In this document: positions 1 to 9,214 of the stretch, piece by piece
How positions within the stretch are numbered: the first letter of the stretch is position 1
Layout of the letters: every line of letters starts with the position of its first letter
Assembly: GCA_002425885.1 (NCBI GenBank)
Contig: DINC01000353.1
Coordinates: 1,113 to 17,529, forward strand
Reading direction: 5' to 3'
DNA: 16,417 nucleotides
Source of the DNA: Spirochaetia bacterium UBA5550
GTDB lineage: Bacteria > Spirochaetota > UBA4802 > UBA5550
Notes under the pieces: model-generated
Database searches by the model: none
Told to the model about the DNA's origin: nothing
The model's input: the letters and a program-made list of their open reading frames with translations, nothing else
Made by a program: the position numbers and the translations under genes

Positions 1-4
1 AAGA

Positions 5-52
5 TTACCCTCAGTAACTAATCGATAAATATCCGATTGAGACTGAGGGTAA
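5..52. terminator. Long hairpin downstream of the cytochrome gene
   Basis: A perfect 11-bp inverted repeat, TTACCCTCAGT (5-15) and ACTGAGGGTAA (42-52), encloses a second 5-bp stem, AATCG (20-24) with CGATT (34-38). It lies just past the stop codon of the pentaheme cytochrome gene, so it probably ends or protects that transcript. Neither strand has a long T-run directly after the stem, so intrinsic termination is plausible but unproven. The window edge hides what lies on the other side, and the element could also be a terminator shared with a converging gene. Confidence 0.5.
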
Positions 53-75
53 AAAATCAGAAAAAATTCTGTACT

Positions 76-621
76 TTACCTGTGACAAACATCACATTGA
101 TTGTTCATTTTAAACGTTGTATGGCATTCTATACACTGTTTCATCAGCTTTTCTCCCCTTGCTGTGGAGTTTGAACTGACTTTGCCGCCATGACATGGTT
201 CGCATCTTAATTGTTTTTTCCCGTCCGCAGTATCTGTGCCAAGCGCAACCTTATGGCTGTAGTACACAAGCTGTTTATCTTCAGACTTTGAAACCCAGGG
301 TCTGTCTTTATCAGCGTAATAATCAAACACTGTTTTCTTTCTCGGGGCCATGTGATCTGTGCTTGTGAGTGCATTATTCCGGTTGTGGCATGCTGTACAA
401 TCTCCGATAGAAGGGAGACCACGGAATGTCCCCTGTCCGTCATACTTATGACATGTTCCGCAATCGTTAATATTATATTTTTCTATATGAGTCGCATGAC
501 TAAATGGAATCTTTTCTGCCGCATCTGCCTGCTTTGCACGATTATGTGAAGTTGTGCCGATTCCCAGAACTACGCTTACAACAATTATGAAGGACATAAT
601 AAAAAATAGTGAACGTTTCAT
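76..621 (-). CDS. Membrane-anchored or exported pentaheme c-type cytochrome, probable electron-accepting subunit of the periplasmic formate dehydrogenase
   Basis: The 181-residue product starts with a hydrophobic segment (about residues 5-22) that is either a signal anchor or a signal peptide cleaved near ADA-AE (residue 34). Five CXXCH heme sites follow, at residues 54-58, 75-79, 140-144, 163-167 and 176-180. An FSHATH motif (40-45), H90 and H123 can supply distal ligands, as in class III/c7-type cytochromes. The ATG at 621 is chosen because AAGGAG sits 7 bases upstream; the frame is open further up to 666 but that start has no such site. It is the last gene after fdhA and fdhB, where many formate dehydrogenases have a cytochrome b. 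By analogy with the cytochrome c subunit of Desulfovibrio FdhABC enzymes, it probably takes electrons from FdhB and passes them to the periplasmic cytochrome network or a quinone module. The assignment as a dedicated subunit rests on gene context. Confidence 0.85.
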   Translation of the reverse strand: MKRSLFFIMSFIIVVSVVLGIGTTSHNRAKQADAAEKIPFSHATHIEKYNINDCGTCHKYDGQGTFRGLPSIGDCTACHNRNNALTSTDHMAPRKKTVFDYYADKDRPWVSKSEDKQLVYYSHKVALGTDTADGKKQLRCEPCHGGKVSSNSTARGEKLMKQCIECHTTFKMNNQCDVCHR

Positions 622-677
622 GAAAGTTCTCCTTAAGTAATAACTTATCAAGAGCCGGATTATCAATGAATATAAAG

Positions 678-717
678 TTAAAGCCGGTATTGCTGTTCAA
701 TACAACACCGGCTTTAA
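678..717 (-). terminator. Intercistronic hairpin between fdhB and the cytochrome gene
   Basis: TTAAAGCCGGT (678-688) and ACCGGCTTTAA (707-717) form a perfect 11-bp stem, with a further ATTG/CAAT pairing inside. It begins 9 bases past the fdhB stop. On the minus strand it is followed by AACTTTATATT, a poor U-tract. It may be a partial terminator or a processing and stability element that sets the cytochrome level relative to FdhAB. Confidence 0.5.
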
Positions 718-725
718 TAACTATT

Positions 726-1415
726 TTATGCAAGAGCTCCAGTCTTTGAATGTTCATCCAGCATCGCAAGATTATGATAAGTATCTCTTTTGTGTGTGAT
801 AAGATAGATCACCCTTACGCTGTCCACATCAAGGAGTGACGCATCGGGGAATTCTTTCTTAACAATGGCGAGCCTTTCATAGGCCAGCGCAAGCATCCTG
901 TCCCTGTCGCCGAAATTCATGGCAGCAGTGGGGCATGTCTTCACGCACATCGGCACAAGACCCTCTTCCACTCTTTCAAGGCACATGTCGCATTTATTGA
1001 TAATACCGGTTTTTTCATTTCTTCGCGGTATATCGTATGGACAGTACTCCTTCATCATGAGGAATCCTTCTTTGGATATTTTCTTTGTTTTCTCAGTAAA
1101 GATTACAGCGCCTGTTGCTTTATCAACTACAACTGCTCCTTTAACTTCACCGTCTGCTGCGAGCTTACATGGAGGCTCTGTGCAGTGACGGCACTGATCC
1201 GGGAAGAAGTTCCATATAACACGGTCTTTATCTTTGAATTCATTGAAACGTACAACTTTAAAGTTCAGAGGATTCAGATCCGGCGGATTCTGGTGGCTCC
1301 CCCAGTTTAACTGCTTTGTGTAGTTGGCTTCAAAACCCTGCCACTCTTTACAGGCAACCTGGCATCCTCTGCACGCGGTACACCTTGATGTATCAATGAA
1401 GAATGTCTTAGCCAT
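726..1415 (-). CDS. fdhB: Formate dehydrogenase iron-sulfur (beta) subunit with three [4Fe-4S] clusters
   Basis: This 229-residue ferredoxin-like protein carries electrons from the molybdenum/tungsten subunit. Its cysteines fit three clusters: C12/C15/C18 with C161, C22 with C142/C145/C157, and C75/C78/C83 with C125. Compared with Escherichia coli FdnH, all four ligands of one cluster are missing: the position after C83 is A87, and residues 115-122 (KEGFLMMK) replace the CxxCxxC of the third motif. There is also no C-terminal membrane helix. Both points match the soluble two-subunit Desulfovibrio-type enzymes, whose small subunit has three clusters, rather than the cytochrome-b-linked FDH-N type. 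The ATG overlaps the end of fdhA by 8 bases, indicating translational coupling. The protein has no signal peptide and probably crosses the membrane with Tat-exported FdhA. The family call is firm; the partner on the output side is inferred. Confidence 0.93.
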   Translation of the reverse strand: MAKTFFIDTSRCTACRGCQVACKEWQGFEANYTKQLNWGSHQNPPDLNPLNFKVVRFNEFKDKDRVIWNFFPDQCRHCTEPPCKLAADGEVKGAVVVDKATGAVIFTEKTKKISKEGFLMMKEYCPYDIPRRNEKTGIINKCDMCLERVEEGLVPMCVKTCPTAAMNFGDRDRMLALAYERLAIVKKEFPDASLLDVDSVRVIYLITHKRDTYHNLAMLDEHSKTGALA

Positions 1416-4400
1416 GGTGTTCCTCCACTTTTATCTCTTCGTAGGATAGTTCAGTTACCTTATCTGCCTTTCTGATATTGACCTGGCAGGCTTTGTATTC
1501 AGGGATAGTTGTATTTGGATCACCTGTATAAAGGGTGAGACGGTTTGTAGCATCACCTATACCGGGCTTTGTCCATCCGAAGGCGAATGGCATACCTACA
1601 AGGTGTACTGTTTTACCCTGAATTTTAAACGGCACTATACGAACTGTTACCATGGCTACTGCTTCACAACGGCCCCTGATACTTTCGAGTATAACCGGAT
1701 CTCCGTTTTTAATCCCTTTCTCTTTAGCCAGTTCATGGCTCATCTCAACATAAAGCTGCGGTTCTGCTTCAAGGAGTGAGGGAACCATTCTTGTTTCACT
1801 GCCGCCGCACCAGTGCTCTGTTAAGCTGTATGTGGTGAGAACAATGGGATACTTTGGATCTGCAGGAGGCGCAATCTTATCTGTTGGTACTATTTTTGAA
1901 CATGGGCTTGTGAGCTGATTAGAGAAACCGTGATTCCTGATTGGTGTTTCTGTAGGCTCATAGTGTTCAGGGAATGGCCCGTCAACAAGGCCTGTTCCAT
2001 AAAGCTGCCCAAGTCCGTCAGGGAGCATGATAAATGGATTTTTACCCCCTTTTGCCATTGGAGGATACCCGCCGTCAGGAACGTCACCTTCCCATTTTGC
2101 TCCGTCCCATCTGATAATTGCTCTTGAGGGATCCCAGGGCTGACCGTTTTTATCAACAGAGGCTCTATTGTAAAGAATCCATCTGTTCATAGGCCATGTC
2201 CAGCCATAGTTGGGGAATATACCTACTTTTTTCTGCATCGGAGTCTGCGCAAGGCCGGTACGCTTAAGCCTGTTTCCATCCTCGTCAGTGATACTTCCTG
2301 CATACAGCCAGTTCAATGCAGCTGTTGTTCCGTCAGCAGCAAAATCTCCAAACCCTGTGAGGAGTTTACCTTTTTTCTCCCCGCCCACATGATAGCCATT
2401 AATTCTTTTCGCGATTGCTTCCGCGTCATATTTTTTATACCAGTTGAGATTAACGATAGGCTCTTTATGAACACCCCCCTCAGATTTGTAGAGGTCGATA
2501 AGCTCGTTCATGATCTCTATCATGATCTGGCCCATTGCTTTTGATTTCCCTTTCGGCTTAGCTGCCTGGTAATGCCATCCGATCATCCTCTGGCTGCTGC
2601 TTATGCTCCCCTCTTTCTCAAGCCTGTGACATGAAGGGAAGAGGAATACTTCAGTTTTTATCTTTTTAGGATCCATTCCGGGTCCGTGCCAGAAATCAGT
2701 TGTCTCATTCTGGTGTACCTCTGCTATATAAAGGAAGTCGAGGTTTGTTAGAGCCTGCCTGATGTTGTTACTGTTAGGAATACTCTGGCATGGGTTGTGT
2801 GCCCAGATTGAACCACCCTTAATCTCACCTTTTGCCATCTTCTCATAGCAATAGAGACAGGAGTAATCACCATCACGTTCGCTTTTAGCCACATCACCCT
2901 TAGGGAGCCATCCGTATCCGAAATCATTTTCTTTTGTCGCATACTTGCCGAAATAAGCTTTAAGGAAACTGGCCGTATATTTCGGCCTGTGCTGCCACCA
3001 GTTTACACTTTCCGGCATATGAGTTACAGGTGTGGTCTTCTTGTTGTATTCTTCAAGTGTAGGCATGTTAGCCCTTGGAAGAGGGAGATAGCCCGGAAGT
3101 ACGTTGTAGAGGATACAGTGGTCTGTTGTCCCCTGTACGTTCGGTTCACCTCTGAGAGCATTTACACCACCGCCCGCAACACCTGCATTACCGAGCAGGA
3201 GCTGTATGATACCGCTTGTACGGATATTCTGAACACCTACAGTATGCTGTGTCCAGCCGAGAGCATAAAGAATTGTACCCGCTTTGTCGCGTGTCCCTGT
3301 TGCTGCATAAGCTTCGTACACCTTAAGAAGATTTTCCTGCGATACTCCTGTAATGTCAGAAACTTTTTTGAAATCATATCTTGAATAATGTTTTTTAAGA
3401 AGCTGGAATACACAGTTCGGATTTTTTAATGTTGTGTCTCTTTTTATGACACCTTTTTCATCTTTCTGGAACTGCCATGAAGTTTTATCATAAATTCTGG
3501 TTTTTGGATTATATCCGGAGAACACACCATTGTTGAATGAGAAACCGGGATTAACCAGGAATGATGCGTTAGTATACTCATTGATATATTCTTTAAAGTA
3601 TTTCTCTTTGGTAAGAATATAATTTATCATACCGCCCATGAAGGCAATATCTGTTCCCGAACGTAAAGGAACATGGAAGTCTGATCTTGCTGATGTTCTT
3701 GAGAATTTCGGGTCAACGTGGATTATCTGTGCCCCTCTCTCCTCTTTTGCTTTGAGTACCCATTTAAAACATATTGGGTGGTGTTCTGCTGCGTTACTAC
3801 CTATAATTAAACAACAGTCTGTATTCTTGATATCTATCCAGCTGTTTGTCATTGCTCCGCGTCCGAATGATTCCGCCAAACTGGCGACAGATGGGCTGTG
3901 TCAAATCCGGGCCTGGTGGTCCATGTAGACAATACCCATTGCACGCATTGCCTGTACAACAACTGATGCCTCTTCGTTACTCATCTGGGACGATCCCATA
4001 TGGAACATGGTTTCAAGACGGTTTACAACCTGTCCTTCGGCATTCTTAACTGTAAAAGTTTTGTCCCTTGTTTCTTTGATTTTTTTTGCAAGATTTTCAA
4101 TCATCCAGCTCCAGCTCTTCTCTTCCCACTTCTCGCTGTATGGCGCGCGATATAGCGGCTTGAGAACCCTGTGGTCACTGTTGACCATTGAATTCATTGT
4201 TGCACCTTTTGCGCAGAGCGCGCCTTCACTAATCGGATACCCCGGATCCCCCTCAGTGCTTACAACTTTCCCCCCTTTAACATGAGCTATGAAGCGACAA
4301 CTCACTGCGCAGAAGGGGCATATTGATCTTACTTCTTTGGCGCCTTTAATCTTCAGATCTTTCGCGTAAGATTCTGTTACCAGATAGCTTACGCCAAGCC

Positions 4401-4467
4401 CGCCAAGGGCTAATGCACCGGCTCCGGCTCCCGCCACTTTAAGCAATTCCCGGCGTGTTACCTTCAT
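1408..4467 (-). CDS. fdhA: Tat-exported selenocysteine formate dehydrogenase, catalytic (alpha) subunit
   Basis: The gene encodes one 1019-residue selenoprotein that conventional translation would split at an in-frame TGA (3903-3901, Sec189). It oxidises periplasmic formate to CO2 using a bis-pyranopterin Mo or W cofactor. The N-terminus has a twin-arginine signal (TRRELLKVAG, residues 4-13, then an Ala/Gly/Leu stretch). A [4Fe-4S] site follows at C50, C53, C57 and C85. Around the active site the sequence reads ARI-Sec-HSPSVASLAESFGRGAMTN, the FdnG/Desulfovibrio pattern in which His follows Sec. The molybdopterin-dinucleotide-binding C-terminal region is complete and the length matches E. coli FdnG. 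The start at 4467 has AGGAGG 6 bases upstream. It is the first gene of an operon with fdhB and the cytochrome. The sequence does not tell molybdenum from tungsten. A gene finder that reads TGA as stop would report two pieces, 3901-4467 and 1408-3879. Confidence 0.95.
3874..3886 (-). promoter_or_regulatory. Bacterial SECIS hairpin of fdhA
   Basis: In the mRNA, 14 nucleotides after the UGA Sec codon, CGCCA pairs with UGGCG around a GUU loop. Bacterial SECIS elements are short stem-loops just downstream of the UGA with a conserved GU in the apical loop that SelB recognises. Both placement and loop fit, although the stem is only 5 bp long. Confidence 0.75.
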
Positions 4468-4594
4468 TAAAATCCTCCTGTATATATTGTATATTTGCAG
4501 ATAATTAATTCACAAGAGAAGCCCTGACAGTTGCATCAGTACTGACTTCTTTTTGAATTTTTAACAGTTTGCTGAAGCCCTATTATGCCATTAT

Positions 4595-4605
4595 TGGCAC
4601 ATTAA
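4595..4605 (-). promoter_or_regulatory. Shared upstream motif TGRCACATTAA (copy 1)
   Basis: TGGCACATTAA lies upstream of the periplasmic FDH operon, and TGACACATTAA occurs upstream of the NuoEF-FDH operon at 9348-9358. This copy is also half of a small dyad, TGCCA (4586-4590) and TGGCA (4595-4599). It may be a regulator or sigma-factor site, but two copies in AT-rich DNA are weak evidence. Confidence 0.3.
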
Positions 4606-4638
4606 TGTCAATATATAATTGAATTATTATTAAAAAAT

Positions 4639-4679
4639 GAATATGTTTTATTTAGCATATAGTTAATTTTAACATATTC
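4639..4679. promoter_or_regulatory. Candidate operator upstream of the periplasmic FDH operon
   Basis: GAATATGTT (4639-4647) and AACATATTC (4671-4679) form a perfect 9-bp inverted repeat with a 23-base spacer that contains TTTAGCATAT. The arms resemble the TTATGTTA/TAACATAA arms upstream of the second FDH operon, whose spacer also contains TTAGCA. The element lies about 170-210 bases before the fdhA start and just past the terminator of the preceding operon, where regulator binding is expected. The binding protein is not known; a ModE-like factor is the inferred candidate. Confidence 0.45.
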
Positions 4680-4687
4680 TTATAAAT

Positions 4688-4720
4688 AAAAAATCCCCCC
4701 TTTCCAGGGAGGATTTTTTT
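4688..4720 (-). terminator. Intrinsic terminator of the NuoEF-FDH operon
   Basis: On the minus strand AATCCTCCC pairs with GGGGGGATT (one G-U pair) around a six-base loop, followed by TTTTATTTATA. It begins about 25 bases past the stop of the NAD(P)-type FDH catalytic gene. It separates that operon from the periplasmic FDH operon, which must then have its own promoter in 4468-4688. An A-run precedes the stem, so it could work in both directions. Confidence 0.85.
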
Positions 4721-4740
4721 AAATCAATTTAAACTATTAA

Positions 4741-7455
4741 CTAAATCTTATCGATCCTTACTGCACATGCCTTGTATTCAGCTGTTTTTGTTTCCGGATC
4801 AAACACGTTATTGCACAGCCAGTTAGCGTTCCCTTCACTGAAGTGGAAAGACATCCATACCATACCAGCAGGGATCTCATCCGTTACCTTAGCCCTCACC
4901 TTAACAGCTCCACGGCGTGAACTTACTTTGACATACTCGCCATGTTTAACACCGAGCTTCTGCGCATCTGCTGCGGACATATCCACTCTTTCTTCAGACA
5001 TCATCTGGTTAAGGCCGGTTTTATCATCGAGTACACGATCTAAACCGCATCTGCCTGTCTGAGTCCTTGTATGATAGTGAACAAGACGTCGTCCTGTACT
5101 GAGTACAAGAGGATATTCAGCATCAGCAACCTCTGCCGGCGGAGTCCACTCAATACCTTTGAACAGACCTTTACCGCGCGTAAACTTCCCGTCTTTGTGG
5201 AGAAACTTTGTTCCGGGATGTTCCTCATTAGGACATGGCCACTGGAGACCATCGCCTTCAAGTCTGTTATACTTTATACCTGCAAAAGCCGGAGCCACCA
5301 TAGAATGCTCATTGTCCCATATCTCCTGCGCACTGTTCGATGTCCAATCATGGCCGAGCCTCTTTGCAAGCTGTTTAAATATCCACCAGTTCGGCATAGC
5401 CTGGCCAGGGGCGTCCTTAATTTTTCTTACACGGTTGAGACGGCGTTCACTGCTTGAAAATGTACCTTCATCCTCGCACCATGCGGCCGCAGGGAATATT
5501 ACATCTGCAAAACGGGTTGTCTCTGTGTGGAAAATATCGTTGCATACAAGAAACTCCGCAGACTCAAGCTCATGCTCAACATGAGTAATATTCGGATCAG
5601 TACGCGCAAGGTTTTCTCCGAAGATATAGAATGCCCTTACTTTCTTTGTAGTGAGCTCGTGCATCATATCCGGAATCATGAGGCCTACTTTATCAGAGAG
5701 ATTATTTACTCCCCATGCTTTCTCGAACTTCTCTTTGTTTTTAGGATCTGTTACAGCCTGGTATCCGGGATAAACATTTGGAAGAGCGCCCATGTCGCAT
5801 GCGCCCTGAACGTTATTCTGCCCGCGAAGAGGGTTAACTCCCGCAGATTCCATACCCATGTTCCCCAGAAGCATCTGGAGGTTGGATGTTGACATAACGT
5901 TATTTTTTCCGCATGTATGTTCTGTTATACCAAGAGTGTAGCAGAGCATACCCGGCTTGATTGCCGCCATTGTCCTGGCAATCTCCCTGATTAGATCTGC
6001 TGATACACCTGAAATTTCAGCAGCTTTCTCAGGGGGATATTTCATTACTGTGGCCTTCATCTCTTCAAAGCCTTCAGTATTCTCTTCAACAAATTTTTTG
6101 TCATAGAGATTTTCAGTAATAAGCACGTTCATAAGCCCATTTATAAACGCAACGTCAGAACCGACTTTAATCTGAGCGTAAATATCTGCTTTTTTCGCAA
6201 GTGCCTGATAGCGCGGGTCAGCAACAATAATTTTTGCCCCTTTAAGTTTCGCGCGTTTTACATAATAGGAAGCTACAGGGTGAGCCTCTGTCATGTTTGT
6301 TCCGATTAAAAAGAAAAGCTTCGCGTTTTCAAATTCCCCGAAGGAGTTTGTCATCGCGCCTGATCCGAATGTAGTTGCCAGACCGGCAACAGTTGGAGCG
6401 TGTCAGGTCCGGGCGCAGTGGTCAATATTGTTGGTACCTATTGCCGCCCTGAAAAGTTTCTGCATATAGAATGAATCTTCGTTGGTACTTCTCGCGCAGC
6501 TTACACCTGCGATAGCATCAGGACCGGATTCTTTAATAATCTGTTTGAATTTGTCCGCAACAAGGTCAAGAGCCTCGTCCCATGTCGCTTCTTCAAATTT
6601 TCCATTTTTCTTGATAAGAGGAGTTGTGAGACGCTCCTTTGAATAGATGAAATCGTAACCGTAACGTCCTTTCACGCAGAGGTGCCCGTCATTCGGTTTC
6701 GCGCCTTCAACACCCTTGACACGGACAATCTGATCACCTTTCAGATGAAGTTCCTGCTGGCAGCCTACACCGCAATACGGACAGGTTGTTCGAACTTTCT
6801 GGATCTCCCATGAACGGGCTTTCCCCACAGCCTTTTTCTCTATAAGAGCACCAACCGGACACACCTGAACGCACTCACCGCACTGCACGCAGGATGAATC
6901 ACCCATCGGTTTATTTCCGTCACAGACAACCTGTGTATGCCCGCCCCTGAATCCGAAATCAAGAACCTCATTTACAACAAGACGGTTACACGCTTCGATA
7001 CATCTTCCGCACTGAATACACTTGTTGCCGTCCCTGATTATAAACGCACCTGAATCATCCTTATCTTCATGTTCTTCAACGACAAAAGCCGGCAGTTCAA
7101 TTCCAAGATGATAAGCAGCATCCTGAAGTTCACAGTCCCCGTTTTTTTCGCATATCATACAGTTGTGGTTACCGTTTGCAAGAAGCAGGTTTACAACCAT
7201 TCTCTGTGCCTCAAGAACACGGGGGCTGTCTGTTGTTATTTTCATCCCGTCTGTCGCTGCAGTTGAACATGATGTCTGAAGATTTCTGATTCCATCAACC
7301 TCAACAACGCAGACCCTGCATTTGCTTGCAGGACCGAGTTTTTCATGATAGCAGAGCGAAGGGATATAGAATCCGTTCTCTCTTGCTATCTGAAGGACAG
7401 TTTTATTTCCATCAAAGACGCACTCTTTGCCATTAATAATAATTGTCTTACTCAT
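4741..7455 (-). CDS. fdhA2: Selenocysteine NAD(P)-type formate dehydrogenase catalytic subunit with NuoG-like N-terminus
   Basis: The gene gives a 904-residue selenoprotein with an in-frame TGA at 6405-6403 (Sec351). The N-terminus is NuoG/[FeFe]-hydrogenase-like, with a [2Fe-2S] domain (C35, C46, C49, C63), a cluster motif C99/C102/C108, and two ferredoxin motifs (C146/149/152/156 and C189/192/195/199). The molybdopterin formate dehydrogenase part follows, with a [4Fe-4S] site at C225/C228/C232/C259 and the active-site stretch HCART-Sec-HAPTVAGLATTFGSGAMTN. There is no signal peptide, so it should be cytoplasmic. The start at 7455 follows an AGAGGAG site. The gene lies 18 bases downstream of the NuoE-NuoF fusion, which would carry NAD(H) and FMN. 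This architecture matches clostridial and Moorella-type NAD(P)-dependent formate dehydrogenases, which oxidise formate or reduce CO2. Ferredoxin-linked bifurcation is possible but not shown. In the second cluster motif the usual His four residues before the first Cys is Gly95, with His97 nearby. The suffix in the symbol only separates it from the periplasmic enzyme. Confidence 0.93.
6374..6390 (-). promoter_or_regulatory. Bacterial SECIS hairpin of the NAD(P)-type FDH
   Basis: Twelve nucleotides after the UGA codon, GUUGCC pairs perfectly with GGCAAC around the loop GGUCU. Loop sequence and spacing closely resemble the E. coli fdhF SECIS element, which strongly supports Sec insertion at residue 351. 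Confidence 0.88.
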
Positions 7456-7473
7456 TATTTTCTCCTCTTTACT

Positions 7474-9180
7474 CTACCGTTTTACCAGAGCTTCAAATTC
7501 AGGCCTGAATTTGGTTACCATTGCCTGGATAGGAACAGCGAAAGCTTCACCTGTCGGACAGAGTGTAAGCCCCTTTATATTTGCAGTAAGATGCAGTATC
7601 AGGTCTATATCCTCTATCTTCCCTTTTCCGTGAACCAGATCATGCAGCTTGTGTTCAATAACAAGCGAACCCTCTCTGCATGGTACACACTGTCCGCATG
7701 ACTCATGATGATAGAACTCAATTGTACGGAGAGCAAGCTCAGGAATTGATACTGTATCATTAACAACCATGATACCTCCTGAACCGAGAGCAGTACCGGC
7801 CTTAACACATGAATCGAAATCGAGAATCAGGGTTTCAGCTTCCTGTGCTGTGAGGATTGCAACTGATAGCCCCCCCACTATAACACCTTTAAGCTTACCC
7901 TTTACTCCGCCGGCAGCTTCAAGTATCTCTTTGAGAGGAGTTCCCATGGGATATTCAAATATACCCGGTTTGTTAACATGCCCTGATACACCGAAAATTT
8001 TCGGGCCGAAGTTATTCGGGTTACCGAACTTTTTGTAACCGGCAGCGCCATTCTGAATTATGTACGGAATAGATGAAAGAGTTTCCACGTTGTTTACAAC
8101 TGTGGGGCAGCCGTAAAGACCGGAGTTTGCCGGGAACGGAGGTTTAACGCGAGGATTTCCCCTCTTCCCTTCAAGAGATTCTATCTGTGCAGTTTCATCA
8201 CCGCAGACATAAGAACCGCCCCCTCTGTGGACAACGATATCAACATTGTCAAGCTGGCCGTCTTTTTTCGCCTCTTCAATCGCAGCATCAAGAATATCAG
8301 CAATCCAGTTGAACTCACCCCTGATATAGATGAATGCCTTTTTAGAATTAATCGCATGAGCGCTTATTGCTATACCTTCAATAACAAGATGAGGATTGAA
8401 CTCCATGATCTGCCTGTCCTTGAATGTGCCGGGCTCACCTTCATCCGCGTTACATATAAGGTAAACAGGCCTTGAATCATTTTTGGGAAGGAATGACCAC
8501 TTCATACCTGCCGGAAAACCGGCACCGCCGCGCCCCCGCACTCCGGCTTCTTTAACTTCTTCAATAATATCAGCAGGCTTCATTGTGAGAGCTTTTTTAA
8601 GTGACTGATAGCCGCCGTTCTTTTTATAAAATGCAATTGTACGGCAGTCTTTCTGTGTCCTGTCATTCAGGAGAACACCGCATTTTGATATGACCGTCAT
8701 TGAAGGATCATTTTCAGGTTCCTTCCCGCTTTTCAGAGCTTCTATAAGAGCATCTGTTTTTGCTAAGGTCATATTTTCGAAATAACGATCATTAACCTGG
8801 ATCACCGGGCCTGTAGCGCAGGAACCTAAATCCTGAACTCTGCTCAGGGTAAACATTCCGTCCTTAGTTGTTTCTCCGGCTTTAATTCCTAATTTCTTCT
8901 CGAGATGTTCAACAACGGCATCCGCTCCATGAAGAAATCCGGGAACGCAGGTATCAACCTGTAGATGAAATTTCCCAACAGGCTGAGTGTTAAACATGGT
9001 ATAATAAGTTGCTACACCATACACCTTACTTTTGCTGCAACCTATTACACTTGCAGCCTGATCCATGGCATCTTCACTGAGAAAATTTTTATTCTCCCTC
9101 TGCAGATGCTGCATAACCGGCATTATCGCTGATTTTTCATCAGGATACCTGGCAACTATCTTTTTTATACTGGCATCCAT
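7474..9180 (-). CDS. NuoE-NuoF fusion, NAD(P)H/FMN subunit of the cytoplasmic formate dehydrogenase
   Basis: This 568-residue diaphorase subunit should move electrons between the FDH catalytic subunit and NAD(P). Residues 1-150 are a NuoE-like thioredoxin-fold domain. Residues about 160-568 are NuoF-like, with the FMN/NAD motif GRGGAGFPAGMKW (216-228), a GGGSYVCGDETA nucleotide loop and a [4Fe-4S] site at C495/C498/C501 and C541. There is no extra C-terminal ferredoxin domain of the kind found in some hydrogenase HydB/HndC proteins. The NuoE part is unusual: the four positions that normally hold the [2Fe-2S] cysteines read D76, G81, D117 and C121, with one displaced cysteine at C78, so that cluster is probably absent. 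The ATG at 9180 follows GGTGAGG. It is the first gene of the operon with fdhA2, 18 bases apart. NAD versus NADP preference cannot be read by eye. Confidence 0.92.
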   Translation of the reverse strand: MDASIKKIVARYPDEKSAIMPVMQHLQRENKNFLSEDAMDQAASVIGCSKSKVYGVATYYTMFNTQPVGKFHLQVDTCVPGFLHGADAVVEHLEKKLGIKAGETTKDGMFTLSRVQDLGSCATGPVIQVNDRYFENMTLAKTDALIEALKSGKEPENDPSMTVISKCGVLLNDRTQKDCRTIAFYKKNGGYQSLKKALTMKPADIIEEVKEAGVRGRGGAGFPAGMKWSFLPKNDSRPVYLICNADEGEPGTFKDRQIMEFNPHLVIEGIAISAHAINSKKAFIYIRGEFNWIADILDAAIEEAKKDGQLDNVDIVVHRGGGSYVCGDETAQIESLEGKRGNPRVKPPFPANSGLYGCPTVVNNVETLSSIPYIIQNGAAGYKKFGNPNNFGPKIFGVSGHVNKPGIFEYPMGTPLKEILEAAGGVKGKLKGVIVGGLSVAILTAQEAETLILDFDSCVKAGTALGSGGIMVVNDTVSIPELALRTIEFYHHESCGQCVPCREGSLVIEHKLHDLVHGKGKIEDIDLILHLTANIKGLTLCPTGEAFAVPIQAMVTKFRPEFEALVKR

Positions 9181-9214
9181 ACCTCACCTTTTTTTTAAAT
9201 AAAGATTAACCGGC

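Noticed and set aside
3901-4467. Apparent separate short gene ending in TGA upstream of the large FDH frame
   Set aside because: The TGA is the Sec codon: the frame continues without a shift, the residues on both sides match the FDH active site, and a SECIS-like hairpin follows.
5159-5584. 141-codon plus-strand open frame, with similar ones at 2989-3384 and 5527-5892
   Set aside because: They lie antisense within conserved FDH coding sequence, have no recognisable protein features and follow from codon bias on the other strand.
6403-7455. Apparent separate ferredoxin/NuoG-like gene
   Set aside because: It is the N-terminal part of the second selenoprotein FDH, and the frame continues through TGA at 6405-6403.
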